Shown piece by piece: positions 43,309-51,949 of a stretch of DNA of 64,000 nt (position 1 is its first letter; each line of letters starts with the position of its first letter). Source of the stretch: Gracilimonas mengyeensis (GTDB lineage: Bacteria > Bacteroidota > Rhodothermia > Balneolales > Balneolaceae); assembly GCF_900182705.1 (NCBI RefSeq), contig NZ_FXTP01000001.1, positions 124,001 through 188,000 of the forward strand, given 5' to 3'. The notes beneath the pieces are model-generated. The model searched no databases and had not been told where the DNA came from. It saw only the letters and a list, made by a program, of their open reading frames with translations. A program made the position numbers and the translations under genes.

Positions 43309-44610
43309 ATGAAGCATTTATATAACCGTTTATTTGGGTATCTATTTATCTTAACTCTGTTCTTTGGCGCTTGTTCAGTCAAAAAAGAAAAGCCTTCGTC
43401 AGACTTTGTTACCGTTGATGGAATCCGCTTCGTGGTATCCGATACTACCTATAGTTATGTGGGTACCAACTTTTGGTATGGCGCCTATCTTGGGCAAGCT
43501 GGAGAACTGGGTAACAGAGAGCGTTTAAAGAAAGAACTGGATTTCTTAGTAGGTCACGGCATCACCAATTTGCGGGTGATGGGAGCTTCCGAAGAGTCTG
43601 TTTTTGATAATTCTCTGGATCCTGTCTACATCAATGAAGATGTAAGCTACAACGATGATTTGTTGATTGGGCTGGATTATTTACTGGCTGAAATGGATAA
43701 ACGCGGAATGAAAGCCGTGATCTTCCTGAATAACTACTGGGAATGGTCGGGGGGTATGTCGACCTACCAAAGCTGGTATTCGGATCAGGAAGCCATTGAT
43801 CCCGCCGATGGAGACTGGCCGGGCTTTATGGACTTTTCCGCTGAATTTTACAAGAATGAAGAAGCCAATCGTGCCTGGAGAGATTATATAGAGCAGCTCA
43901 TTAAGCGCGAAAATACAATCACGGGCAAACCTTATTACGAAGATCCAGCCATCATGGCCTGGCAACTGGCGAATGAGCCGAGACCAGGACAGGGAGAAAT
44001 CACCCAGCAAAAACATGATATTTACGTGGAATGGGTGGAAGAAACGGCGGCTTTTATCAAAAGCCATGACCCGAATCACCTGGTTTCAACAGGAAGTGAA
44101 GGGGAGATGGGCAGCCTGAATTCCATGGATATTTTTGTGGATGCGCATGACTCGGAATACATTGATTACCTGACTTTTCACATGTGGGCCAAAAACTGGA
44201 GCTGGATCGATCCTTACGATATGGAAGGTACCTATCAGAATGCGTTGGATAACGCGGCTGCATACATTGAATCGCACGTAGCTGTGGCTGATTCGCTCAA
44301 TAAACCCATTGTGATGGAGGAGTTTGGTTTTCCTAGGGATGGCGAATCGTACGAGCGAAACAGCCCGGTTCAATACCGGAATCTCTATTATGAAATGGTG
44401 TTTGAAAAAGTGGAGCAGTATGAAGCTTTTGCCGGTTCAAACTTCTGGAGCTGGGGCGGATTTGGAGAAGCTCAAAACGAAGACTTCTGGTGGCAACCCG
44501 GCGATCCTTTCACCGGTGACCCCCCGCAAGAGCCTCAGGGATTGAATTCTGTGTTTGCAGATGATTCAACTACGCTTCAGATCATTAAAAATCACGCCGA
44601 GAATTTATAA
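43309..44610 (+). CDS. GH5 family endo-beta-1,4-mannanase lipoprotein
   Basis: The 433-residue product has a lipobox Cys at residue 22 (FFGAC-SV), so it is probably anchored to the outer membrane. The GH5 (subfamily 7-like) TIM barrel begins TTYSYVGTNFWYGAYLG (res ~45-61). The acid/base is Glu223 in WQLANEPRPG and the nucleophile is Glu338 in VMEEFGFPRD; ITNLRVMG and FLNNYWEWSGG are further family segments. It would cut mannan or glucomannan backbones to manno-oligosaccharides. It is followed after 12 bases by a GH26 mannanase gene. Family is firm; subfamily is from memory of motifs. Confidence 0.9.
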   Translation: MKHLYNRLFGYLFILTLFFGACSVKKEKPSSDFVTVDGIRFVVSDTTYSYVGTNFWYGAYLGQAGELGNRERLKKELDFLVGHGITNLRVMGASEESVFDNSLDPVYINEDVSYNDDLLIGLDYLLAEMDKRGMKAVIFLNNYWEWSGGMSTYQSWYSDQEAIDPADGDWPGFMDFSAEFYKNEEANRAWRDYIEQLIKRENTITGKPYYEDPAIMAWQLANEPRPGQGEITQQKHDIYVEWVEETAAFIKSHDPNHLVSTGSEGEMGSLNSMDIFVDAHDSEYIDYLTFHMWAKNWSWIDPYDMEGTYQNALDNAAAYIESHVAVADSLNKPIVMEEFGFPRDGESYERNSPVQYRNLYYEMVFEKVEQYEAFAGSNFWSWGGFGEAQNEDFWWQPGDPFTGDPPQEPQGLNSVFADDSTTLQIIKNHAENL

Positions 44611-44622
44611 ACCAACGACTGT

Positions 44623-45777
44623 ATGAAATTTTTTTCTGCTCTTTTACTCATTACTATTATCGTGCTTAGTGCAGGTTGCAATAACTCACAAGAGGAACAA
44701 AAAACGGAGGCCGTGGACTTATCTATTGACCAGGAAGCAACAGCCGAGACCGTTGCTCTTTATAACAACCTGAAGGAAGTTGCTAAAACCCATGTGCTGT
44801 ATGGCCATCAGGATGATTTGGCCTATGGCTATAGCTGGTGGGCGGAGGAGGGCCGCTCGGATGTGAAAGAAGTGACGGGTTCTTATCCGGCCGTGTATGG
44901 CTGGGAGCTTGGTAATTTACGACAGGATACCGATGTAAACCTCGATGGCGTTTCCTTTGAGAAAATGAAAGGCTGGATTCAGGAAGGATACGAGCGGGGT
45001 GGTGTCATCACTATTGCCTGGCATATGAATCATCCGGTAACGGATGGAGATAGCTGGGACCGAACGCCAGCTGTATCTGCAATACTGCCCGGCGGCGAAG
45101 AGCATGAAAAATTCAACAACTGGCTGGATAAATTTGCGGTTTATGTCACGGATTTAAGAGGAAAAGACGGGGAGCTGATACCGGTCATATTCCGTCCTTA
45201 CCATGAGCATACCGGCTCGTGGTTTTGGTGGGGAGATGAGCAAACGACAGTGGAAGAGTATGTAGCCTTATGGCGCTATACAGTGGAATATCTACGGAAT
45301 GAAAAACAGGTGCACAATCTGTTGTGGGCTTATTCTCCTGATGGGCAAAGCGGCCGGGCTCTATCCAAATACTTTGAGAAATATCCCGGTGACGATTATG
45401 TGGATATTCTCGGACTGGATGACTATGGAAGTTTAAATGACCGTGATCCGGGCGAATTCAGTGATGACTTGGCCTGGCTGGTTGAGGAGGCCAAAAAACG
45501 AGATAAGATTCCCGCATTGACAGAAACCGGGGTAGAAACCATCCCAAATGAAAACTGGTGGACCGAACAGGTTTTGGTTGCACTGGAAAGCAATCCCAAA
45601 GCTAAAGGAATTGCATATGTGTTGACCTGGAGGAATGCCAATTACGAACGGGAGCAACGCGAACATTTTTATGCCTCGCATCCCGAACATCCAAGTGCAC
45701 CGGATATGAAAGCCTTCCGCGATACGGAACTCGTGATGTTTGAAGATGAGCTTCCGGATTTGTATACATTGGATTAA
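44623..45777 (+). CDS. GH26 family beta-mannanase lipoprotein
   Basis: The 384-residue product has a lipobox Cys at residue 19 (LSAGC-NN). The GH26 TIM barrel contains VLYGHQDDLAYGY (res ~59-71), GVITIAWHMNHP (~126-137), the acid/base Glu195 in FRPYHEHTGSWFWWG and the nucleophile Glu301 in PALTETGVE. The product is likely an endo-mannanase or mannobiohydrolase on the cell surface that yields mannobiose, the substrate of the epimerase-GH130 pair. It is the last gene of the mannan run and is convergent with the RelE-type pair. Family is firm; endo or exo mode cannot be told. Confidence 0.92.
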   Translation: MKFFSALLLITIIVLSAGCNNSQEEQKTEAVDLSIDQEATAETVALYNNLKEVAKTHVLYGHQDDLAYGYSWWAEEGRSDVKEVTGSYPAVYGWELGNLRQDTDVNLDGVSFEKMKGWIQEGYERGGVITIAWHMNHPVTDGDSWDRTPAVSAILPGGEEHEKFNNWLDKFAVYVTDLRGKDGELIPVIFRPYHEHTGSWFWWGDEQTTVEEYVALWRYTVEYLRNEKQVHNLLWAYSPDGQSGRALSKYFEKYPGDDYVDILGLDDYGSLNDRDPGEFSDDLAWLVEEAKKRDKIPALTETGVETIPNENWWTEQVLVALESNPKAKGIAYVLTWRNANYEREQREHFYASHPEHPSAPDMKAFRDTELVMFEDELPDLYTLD

Positions 45778-45801
45778 TCGGTGCTTGGTATCAAAATACT
45801 T

Positions 45802-46068
45802 TTAGGGAAAGAGACGGTAGATATCTTTGCGATGTGCAACACGAACCAATTCAAGAGTATCTTCGTGCAGATAAAGTCCTATGCGATAATCCCCAGCACG
45901 GAGTCGAAAGGCATTTTTTTCTCCTTTTATAGACTTAATATTGGTGATTTTTTTAAAATCATCTACTTTTTTAGCTTTTTGAATCGCCCTTTTGATTTGT
46001 TGACGCGTATTTCGGTCATTAATTTTCGAAAGGTCTTTCTTAAAGGAAATAGCGTAGATGATTTTCAT
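45802..46068 (-). CDS. RelE/ParE-type toxin
   Basis: The 88-residue product MKIIYAISFKKDLSKIND... with FRLRAGDYRIGLYLHEDTLELVRVAHRKDIYRLFP has the RelE fold pattern: a basic N-terminal helix hairpin and a C-terminal sheet carrying R and K residues (RLRAGDYRIG, VAHRKDIY). It overlaps the upstream antitoxin gene by 4 bases (ATGA). RelE toxins cleave mRNA on the ribosome; ParE members poison gyrase. The HRKDIY ending favours RelE. The pair lies between the mannan locus and the aldo/keto reductase. Confidence 0.82.
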   Translation of the reverse strand: MKIIYAISFKKDLSKINDRNTRQQIKRAIQKAKKVDDFKKITNIKSIKGEKNAFRLRAGDYRIGLYLHEDTLELVRVAHRKDIYRLFP

Positions 46069-46265
46069 TTTTCATCCAGCATCCGCATAATATCTTCTTC
46101 CTCTACATATTCTGATCGATCTGCTTCTCTCATAAGTACAGCCATGCCAAGATCTTCCATTTCTTCTTCTGTGATGATTTTTGAATCAATTCCCATTTTC
46201 TTCAAAAGCTCACGAGCTTGTCTTAATTCGGCTTTATTTCCACTTTTAGCTATAATTGCTTCCAT
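46065..46265 (-). CDS. Antitoxin of the RelE-type pair
   Basis: The 66-residue acidic product (ELRQARELLKKMGIDSKIITEEEMEDLGMAVLM...) matches small antitoxins that precede RelE-type toxins in Bacteroidota and cyanobacteria. The IITEEEMEDLGMAVLM stretch would form the toxin-binding helix. No DNA-binding domain is evident, so autoregulation may rely on the complex. Start ATG at 46265 follows an A/T-rich stretch. It overlaps the toxin gene by 4 bases. Confidence 0.78.
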   Translation of the reverse strand: MEAIIAKSGNKAELRQARELLKKMGIDSKIITEEEMEDLGMAVLMREADRSEYVEEEDIMRMLDEK

Positions 46266-46357
46266 TTCAATTCCTCTTTTTTCAAAAATATACTTTGATT
46301 TTCTTTTAGGTTCAATTTGACCACTTTAATTGTATAAATCGACTACATAATAAGAAT

Positions 46358-47347
46358 ATGAATTTTGCATCCAATCGCTACCAAAAAATACCCTACAGAC
46401 ATGTTGGAAACAGCGGATTAAAATTAGCCCCTTTATCGCTGGGCTTATGGCATAATTTCGGAGGTAAGGCAGATTTAGATAATGCCCGGGAGATACTAAA
46501 AACTGCTTTTGATCATGGTATTACCCATTTTGATCTTGCCAACAACTACGGTCCGCCTCCGGGTTCGGCTGAAGAAAATTTTGGAAAGATTCTGCATTCC
46601 GACTTCAAGGGTTACCGGGATGAGCTGATAATTTCCACCAAAGCAGGCTATAAAATGTGGGAGGGACCCTATGGAGAATGGGGTTCTCGCAAATACCTGA
46701 TTTCCAGCCTCGATCAGTCCTTAAAACGTATGAAGCTGGATTATGTGGATATCTTCTATCATCATCGACCAGATCCCAATACGCCACTGGAAGAATCCAT
46801 GCGGGCTTTGGATCACATTGTGCAATCGGGGAAGGCTTTGTATGTAGGTATTTCGAACTATGGCGGAGAGCGAACACGCAAGGCTAAAGCCATATTGGAT
46901 GAGTTGGGCACGCCGTTTATCATCCATCAACCCAAATACAACATGTTTGTTCGAGAACCTGAAACGGATTTATTCCCCGTACTTCGGGAAGAAGGCATAG
47001 GGTGTATCCCATTTTCTCCGCTACAGCAAGGCTTGCTCACCAATAAATACATTGATGGAATTCCTGAAGATTCCCGCATTGCGGATCCGGAAGGATTTCT
47101 CCAGGAGAATGATTTGACGCAAGAACGCCTGGATAAAATAGTGGCGCTAAATAAAATCGCAGAAAAAAGGGGCCAATCGCTTGCTCAGCTGGCATTAATC
47201 TGGGTACTTCGTGACCCGGTTGTTACATCAGCCCTGGTAGGAGTGAGTCGCAAAGAGCAACTGTTGGATAACCTAGCTGCCCTGGACAATATGGAGCTAT
47301 CCGAAGAAGAAGAGCAACAGATTGAGGGTATATTAGGTGCAAGTTGA
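46358..47347 (+). CDS. Aldo/keto reductase (YghZ/GAP-reductase-like)
   Basis: The 329-residue (alpha/beta)8 NADPH-dependent oxidoreductase has the AKR tetrad: Asp and Tyr in FDLANNYGPPPG (res ~53-64), Lys in IISTKAGYKMWEGP and His in FYHHRPDP. The AKR14/YghZ-type insertion GYKMWEGPYGEWGSRKYL is present, as in E. coli YghZ, which reduces L-glyceraldehyde 3-phosphate and methylglyoxal. It has its own start after a 92-base spacer from the antitoxin and is convergent with the Tat-exported protein gene. Substrate here is unknown; a link to sugar metabolism is only suggested by the neighbouring locus. Confidence 0.88.
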   Translation: MNFASNRYQKIPYRHVGNSGLKLAPLSLGLWHNFGGKADLDNAREILKTAFDHGITHFDLANNYGPPPGSAEENFGKILHSDFKGYRDELIISTKAGYKMWEGPYGEWGSRKYLISSLDQSLKRMKLDYVDIFYHHRPDPNTPLEESMRALDHIVQSGKALYVGISNYGGERTRKAKAILDELGTPFIIHQPKYNMFVREPETDLFPVLREEGIGCIPFSPLQQGLLTNKYIDGIPEDSRIADPEGFLQENDLTQERLDKIVALNKIAEKRGQSLAQLALIWVLRDPVVTSALVGVSRKEQLLDNLAALDNMELSEEEEQQIEGILGAS

Positions 47348-47810
47348 TAGGTTCAATGTGCAAGTCAGAGTATTGCTGAGACGATACTTTTGAGTCAGTC
47401 TATTGTCTTTCTCGCAAACACCTCTCATCCCGAATGTTCGGGAGAATAGCTGTTTTGTTTGATCTCTCCTCAAGGAGTGACTTTTCAAGCTAACATTACA
47501 GCTAAGATGCCTGACTTTTCTTGAAGTTAAAATCCATCTCGAAAAAGTCCTCCCTTGAGGGAGGTGGATTGCGCAGCGATAGCGTAGCAAGACGGAGGGT
47601 GTCCGCGCCAAGGCTTGGTTCGTTAAAATGGCATTTCCTATTCCACTTAGCACTGAAGCTGGAGCTTCATATTTTCGCTCCCAACGAGGACGTTGGGAGC
47701 GAGGCTGCGAGAGGGAATAAGCTTGACCCCATCATTCCGCTCAGACAGCAAGGCCTATTGGCTTACAATTCGAGAGAGCGGGGTGATGGATTTTAAAGAG
47801 CCAAGCAAAG
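47348..47810. repeat. Spacer packed with palindromic repeats
   Basis: No gene is seen. Palindromes include cccgaatgttcggg (47429-47442), cctcccttgagggagg (47549-47564) inside the block 47546-47602 that reads on as tggattgcgcagcgatagcg, tgaagct/agcttca (47654-47669) and cgctcccaacg...cgttgggagcg (47676-47702). The core gaagctggagcttc is shared with the trpC upstream hairpin at 23913-23930. Such blocks are typical REP-type elements, and this spacer separates two convergent genes. Confidence 0.6.
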
Positions 47811-50600
47811 CTATTTTACATGCTCGCCCACAAGCGCCGATACCTGTATCGCGGCCAGTCCCCACTGGGCAGAATCATTGGTGCTAACCCAGGGTGCTTC
47901 ATCCACCGGGTTAATAGATTCGGGGCCCTCAATACGAAGAGTAGACAATGACTTTTGCATTCTGGGTGCATTGGCATGGACGCCCCATTCATCCTGGATC
48001 AACTCGGGAACGGCTCGTTTAGCCAGCTCTTCATCGTTAGTCATGGCAGCTGCATAAGCTGTGATTCTGGAATGAGATTGTACAAAACCGGGATCACGAT
48101 AATCACTTCCCAATGCTTCTTGCTGTACTTCTTGTGGGGCATTGTAAAGGCGGCAATAATTCAGCCAGGCTTCTTTAAACTCCGGTACATCGATAAGCAC
48201 AATCAATTCTGCACAGAGCTCAGGTAAACCGAACATAGTGCTTAAGTGAGAAGCCCGTGGTTCTGGGTTATCGGGTTCCGTCATTTTCTTGGTATCTACA
48301 TCATAGGCAAAACTTCCGGTGAAGAAACCCCACTTGGATTCACCGATCGAACGCATAGCCTGTTCGATCCATCTTTTCACTTTTGGATCACCAGTACGCT
48401 CCCATTCGGTGAGCCAGTTCGCCGCTGCAGATCCAAAATCGGTACCCACGCCCATACGGCTTTCCTCCACTTTAAACGGCTGCCCAGGCAGTTTCCGTAC
48501 CGGATTGATATTAGCAAGCTGCCGGTCGGCTTCGAGCACTTCGTGCAGCACATCTCCAGTTCTTTCGTCAGTGGTCAAGAAATAGTGAAAGCGTCGATTC
48601 ATACAGGTACTGATACGCAGTTGTTTCGCACTACATCCCCAATGCTGCACATTATGGCGAGTGCCTAGTCCGGCAAAGCGTCCCTGGTGGTAGATATCTA
48701 CATCGCGATTATGACGGTTCATGGCTTCTGCCAGGCGATAGGCCTTCATATCGCCGGAGCGAAGGAAGGTATACCACAGCCACATATCTGTGGACAATTC
48801 GGAGTTATCCCAAGCATAGCCCCCCACATCGTATCGCCACATATGACGATCGGTGTCATAGGTATGCATAAAGTCTCCATAGTCCCAAAATCCATACCAG
48901 TGATGCTGATCTACTTGATCATCGTAATATTGGATAGACCAATCAAGCCGGTCTTCAAGCTCACTGAGTTTTTTGTTGGATCGATCAGGAAGTCCCCACA
49001 TATTGCTAAATACACCTGCATTCAAGAAATCCTTGGGCTGAACGGATAATTGCGGCGGTTGCTCTACCGACCGGGCAAAATTCCCGAGAAAGGTGTTGGA
49101 AGGAGTTCCGTCGCAAATCCTAAGAAACAGGTCGGTAGACCGGGCTACGCCATAAGGTGTACCAAATCCGGGTTCGTAATCTTCATAAGTGATTCTAAGT
49201 GCATCCAGCTGTTTCGCATAAGGGGTATCGGGAACGCTGGGTTCCACTCCATCTACTGGTTCAATATCGAGCGGGCCACTAACGTCCTGTCCCATTCCAT
49301 CATGATAGAAACGAATATCCATGGGCTGAGCATCGGGTGACCACATCCATATCATCACTTCTGCTTTATCATCAATGGCATTTCGAATATCAATTTGAGT
49401 GGGGTGTAGTTTCCAGAAATCCCGCATACCAAAGGCAACGCCACCGGAAGCTCCCCCAATGTACGCTGCTCCCGAGGAACGGCCTCCATGGGCCGAAGGA
49501 ATCCAGGAGTGTCCTTTCTTGGTTCGTTTTTCAACTTTAAATCCGTTTGCCGATAGCTGAGAGAGTTTGTAGTCACCCCAGCGTGGAATCCAGTGGATGC
49601 GGGAGCTGACACGCCGATCCCAGGTACTTGGTGGGGGAACGGCCTTTCCTGCGATTTGTGCTTTGCGAACTTCTTCGCCCGGATCGCGTCGGAGTCCTGT
49701 GAGTCCCTGTATGGCTTCAGCCCAAATTCCGTTCTGAGGACCAGATAAGCGAACATGCCGGTTATAAAGCTCATCGTGCATGGGTACTTCAAATTTTACT
49801 CCAAGGCTGGAAATGAAATCCTCATTTTCATCCCCATCAAACACAAAAGTATGAACCATGCGTATCGCGTCACTGTCAGCATGAAAATACAGGCGAACTG
49901 AAAAGGGAAGCCATGTGCGACCTTCTTCAAACTTGTGGGTGCCATCAATTTTGATGACTGCCCGTATGGGGCCGTCCTGTTCTACCTCAATATCAGAAAT
50001 ATCTGAGGTGAAATGGATTTGGGGAGAGCCAGCTTCTGGTGAATCTTGTTTGGTACCTTCTAAACGACCATTTTCAAAAACTTTTTTACCATTACGTTCA
50101 ATAGAAGTGATTAGATTTTCACCTTTTTTGGAAATCAAGCATTTCATCTTTCCCGTATTCACATGTACTTCTCCGCTGGTTTCTTTAACCTGAACAGCCG
50201 TATCGGGACGTGCAGGCTTTCCAGGCTGGATCTGATAATGATCACTCACACCGTTAGAACCGGAAACGGCATGTCCCGTCCATTTGATGGATCCATCCGG
50301 CCATGTGGCCGTGATCCATGTTTGAACCGGCACGTTTTTACCTTGAGCATCCATCAGTTTGAACTCTGTTCCTTTGGCATGCTTTCCCTTAGGCCAGGGC
50401 ACACCGAAAGCCGTTCCGTTTTGCAGGGCAGGGGTGTCTCCATCTACCCAGCTAAGAGCATTGGGTTTGTCGGGGATGAATTTTGTCTTTGAAAGCTTAT
50501 CCTTGTTCGCTTCTGATAAACTGTTTTTTAATATTGGAATACCAGCTACTGCAAGTGCTGTGTTTTTGACGAAATCGCGACGGGAAAAATTTTTACTCAT
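47811..50600 (-). CDS. Tat-exported PcRGLX/YetA-like protein (exo-rhamnogalacturonan lyase-like)
   Basis: The 929-residue product starts with a twin-arginine signal, SRRDFVKNTALAVAG (res 6-20), so it is exported folded. The N-terminal part shows ALSWVDGDTPALQNGTAFGVPWPKGKH (encoded near res 48-74), TWPDGSIKWTGHAV and FSVRLYFHADSDAIRMVHTFVFDG, which match the PcRGLX/YetA-like (RIFT-barrel) family, whose characterised member is an exo-rhamnogalacturonan lyase. The C-terminal half has the barrel-like DHHWYGFWDYGDFMHTYDTDRHMWRYDVGGY stretch (as QHHWYGFWDYGDF). Substrate here is unknown. It is a lone minus-strand gene convergent with the aldo/keto reductase. Fit is to family, not to proven activity. 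Confidence 0.75.
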   Translation of the reverse strand: MSKNFSRRDFVKNTALAVAGIPILKNSLSEANKDKLSKTKFIPDKPNALSWVDGDTPALQNGTAFGVPWPKGKHAKGTEFKLMDAQGKNVPVQTWITATWPDGSIKWTGHAVSGSNGVSDHYQIQPGKPARPDTAVQVKETSGEVHVNTGKMKCLISKKGENLITSIERNGKKVFENGRLEGTKQDSPEAGSPQIHFTSDISDIEVEQDGPIRAVIKIDGTHKFEEGRTWLPFSVRLYFHADSDAIRMVHTFVFDGDENEDFISSLGVKFEVPMHDELYNRHVRLSGPQNGIWAEAIQGLTGLRRDPGEEVRKAQIAGKAVPPPSTWDRRVSSRIHWIPRWGDYKLSQLSANGFKVEKRTKKGHSWIPSAHGGRSSGAAYIGGASGGVAFGMRDFWKLHPTQIDIRNAIDDKAEVMIWMWSPDAQPMDIRFYHDGMGQDVSGPLDIEPVDGVEPSVPDTPYAKQLDALRITYEDYEPGFGTPYGVARSTDLFLRICDGTPSNTFLGNFARSVEQPPQLSVQPKDFLNAGVFSNMWGLPDRSNKKLSELEDRLDWSIQYYDDQVDQHHWYGFWDYGDFMHTYDTDRHMWRYDVGGYAWDNSELSTDMWLWYTFLRSGDMKAYRLAEAMNRHNRDVDIYHQGRFAGLGTRHNVQHWGCSAKQLRISTCMNRRFHYFLTTDERTGDVLHEVLEADRQLANINPVRKLPGQPFKVEESRMGVGTDFGSAAANWLTEWERTGDPKVKRWIEQAMRSIGESKWGFFTGSFAYDVDTKKMTEPDNPEPRASHLSTMFGLPELCAELIVLIDVPEFKEAWLNYCRLYNAPQEVQQEALGSDYRDPGFVQSHSRITAYAAAMTNDEELAKRAVPELIQDEWGVHANAPRMQKSLSTLRIEGPESINPVDEAPWVSTNDSAQWGLAAIQVSALVGEHVK

Positions 50601-50914
50601 GGTATAACTACTTGTAAATCATTGTCGAATTAGAAAAATGCCAAAACGTTTATAGGCATTTGTCCATATGAAATTTTGGAATCTGTTATTCTTACACTTA
50701 AAAAGAGACATCCAAAGTGTGGATTTACCGTGTTAGAACTTAATTTTTGTTACATCACTTGTGGCTTCTGACAGCAGGGCTTTTAGCACAGTATAGTAAG
50801 GGCGCATTGCCTCTAAACCATTAGTGGTTTAAACAAAAACTATCGCATAAAAAAAACCGGCCGAAGCCGGTTTTTTAAAATCAATTTAATCAGTGTAATC
50901 AGCGAAATCAGTGA
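50601..50914. other. Spacer upstream of the Tat-exported protein gene
   Basis: It contains the short palindrome taaacca/tggttta (50814-50831), the bidirectional terminator at 50852-50877 and, near 50886-50914, a copy of the dispersed aatcagcgaaatcagtgatc repeat that overlaps the nuoH stop region. I see no gene. Confidence 0.5.
50852..50877 (-). terminator. nuoH: Bidirectional rho-independent terminator after nuoH
   Basis: ccggc (50858-50862) pairs with gccgg (50867-50871) around a cgaa loop, extended by a run of A on the left and T on the right to an 11-bp stem. It can work on both strands. It lies 37 bases downstream of the nuoH stop, so it closes the nuo operon. Confidence 0.85.
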
Positions 50915-51949
50915 TCAAAAGAGGTGTGTATAAGCATACATCCCAGCAGCAATCAGCAGGAAGTTGAGAATACTCAGAGGTAACATACGTCCCCAGCCCA
51001 ACTTCATTACCTGATTGTATTTGAAACGTGGAATTGTCCAGCGAACCCAAATAAATACAAAGCACCAGAAAACAACTTTAGCCGTGAATACTCCCACATC
51101 CAGGAAGCCTTTGGCCAGAGAACTCATCTCCGGCAACCAGTATCCTGCAAAGGGCAGGTGGTAACTTCCAAAGAAGAAAGTAGTAATCAATACACTGCCA
51201 ATGAATACGTGCATGTACTCAGCAAGGAAGAACATCCCGAATTTCATCCCGGAATACTCGGTGTGGAAACCACCTACCAGTTCCTGCTCGGCCTCTACAA
51301 GGTCGAAAGGCGTACGGTTAGCTTCCGCAAATGCGGCAATAATGAAAATGATTGCACCTATTGGGTTGATGAACACGTTCCAGAGATACTCTTGAGAAGC
51401 GGCAATTTCAACAACACTTAATGAACCGGCAACCAATACTACAGATGCCACGGCCATACCCATTGGTAGTTCATAGCTAATCATCTGTGCGGCAGCACGA
51501 AGTCCCCCAAGAAGGGAATATTTACTATTTGATGACCAGCCGGCCAGGGTTACGCCATATACTCCCAAAGAAGCAACAGCCAGCAAAAACAGCACGCCAG
51601 CGTTGATGTCTGTTACATATAATCCCTCTCCGAAAGGAATTACGGCTACCGACATAAAAGCGGTAATAACCGGGATCATAGGAGCTACGGTGTGAAGGGT
51701 TTTAAACCCCTGAGAAGGAGTTACATCCTCTTTAATTAACAATTTAAGTACGTCAGCAATAGGCTGAAGTAGACCTGCAGGACCTACTCGGTTGGGTCCT
51801 ACACGGTTTTGAATTAAACCTGCAATGCGGCGTTCTGCATATACCAGAATTGCCGCAGAGTTTAACCACATAAACACTCCTAAACCAAGCGTAGCCACCC
51901 AGGTTGGGATAAATAATAAACCAAATAAATCAATTCCACCTGTACTCAT
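50915..51949 (-). CDS. nuoH: NADH-quinone oxidoreductase subunit H
   Basis: NuoH is the membrane subunit that forms the quinone chamber with NuoB and NuoD and links the arms of complex I. The 344-residue product has about eight hydrophobic segments and family stretches: AERRIAGLIQNRVGPNRVGP (res ~34-53), ELPMGMAVASVVL, AEANRTPFDLVEAEQELVGGFHTEYSG (~208-234) and WVRWTIPRFKYNQ (~301-313). The start ATG lies directly next to the nuoG stop. It is the last complex I gene here; a terminator follows and no nuoI-N genes are seen. Assignment is firm. Confidence 0.95.
   Translation of the reverse strand: MSTGGIDLFGLLFIPTWVATLGLGVFMWLNSAAILVYAERRIAGLIQNRVGPNRVGPAGLLQPIADVLKLLIKEDVTPSQGFKTLHTVAPMIPVITAFMSVAVIPFGEGLYVTDINAGVLFLLAVASLGVYGVTLAGWSSNSKYSLLGGLRAAAQMISYELPMGMAVASVVLVAGSLSVVEIAASQEYLWNVFINPIGAIIFIIAAFAEANRTPFDLVEAEQELVGGFHTEYSGMKFGMFFLAEYMHVFIGSVLITTFFFGSYHLPFAGYWLPEMSSLAKGFLDVGVFTAKVVFWCFVFIWVRWTIPRFKYNQVMKLGWGRMLPLSILNFLLIAAGMYAYTHLF

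Noticed and set aside
45781-46320. 179-codon plus-strand frame opposite the RelE-type pair
   Set aside because: The minus strand encodes two well-supported overlapping genes; the plus-strand frame is their shadow.
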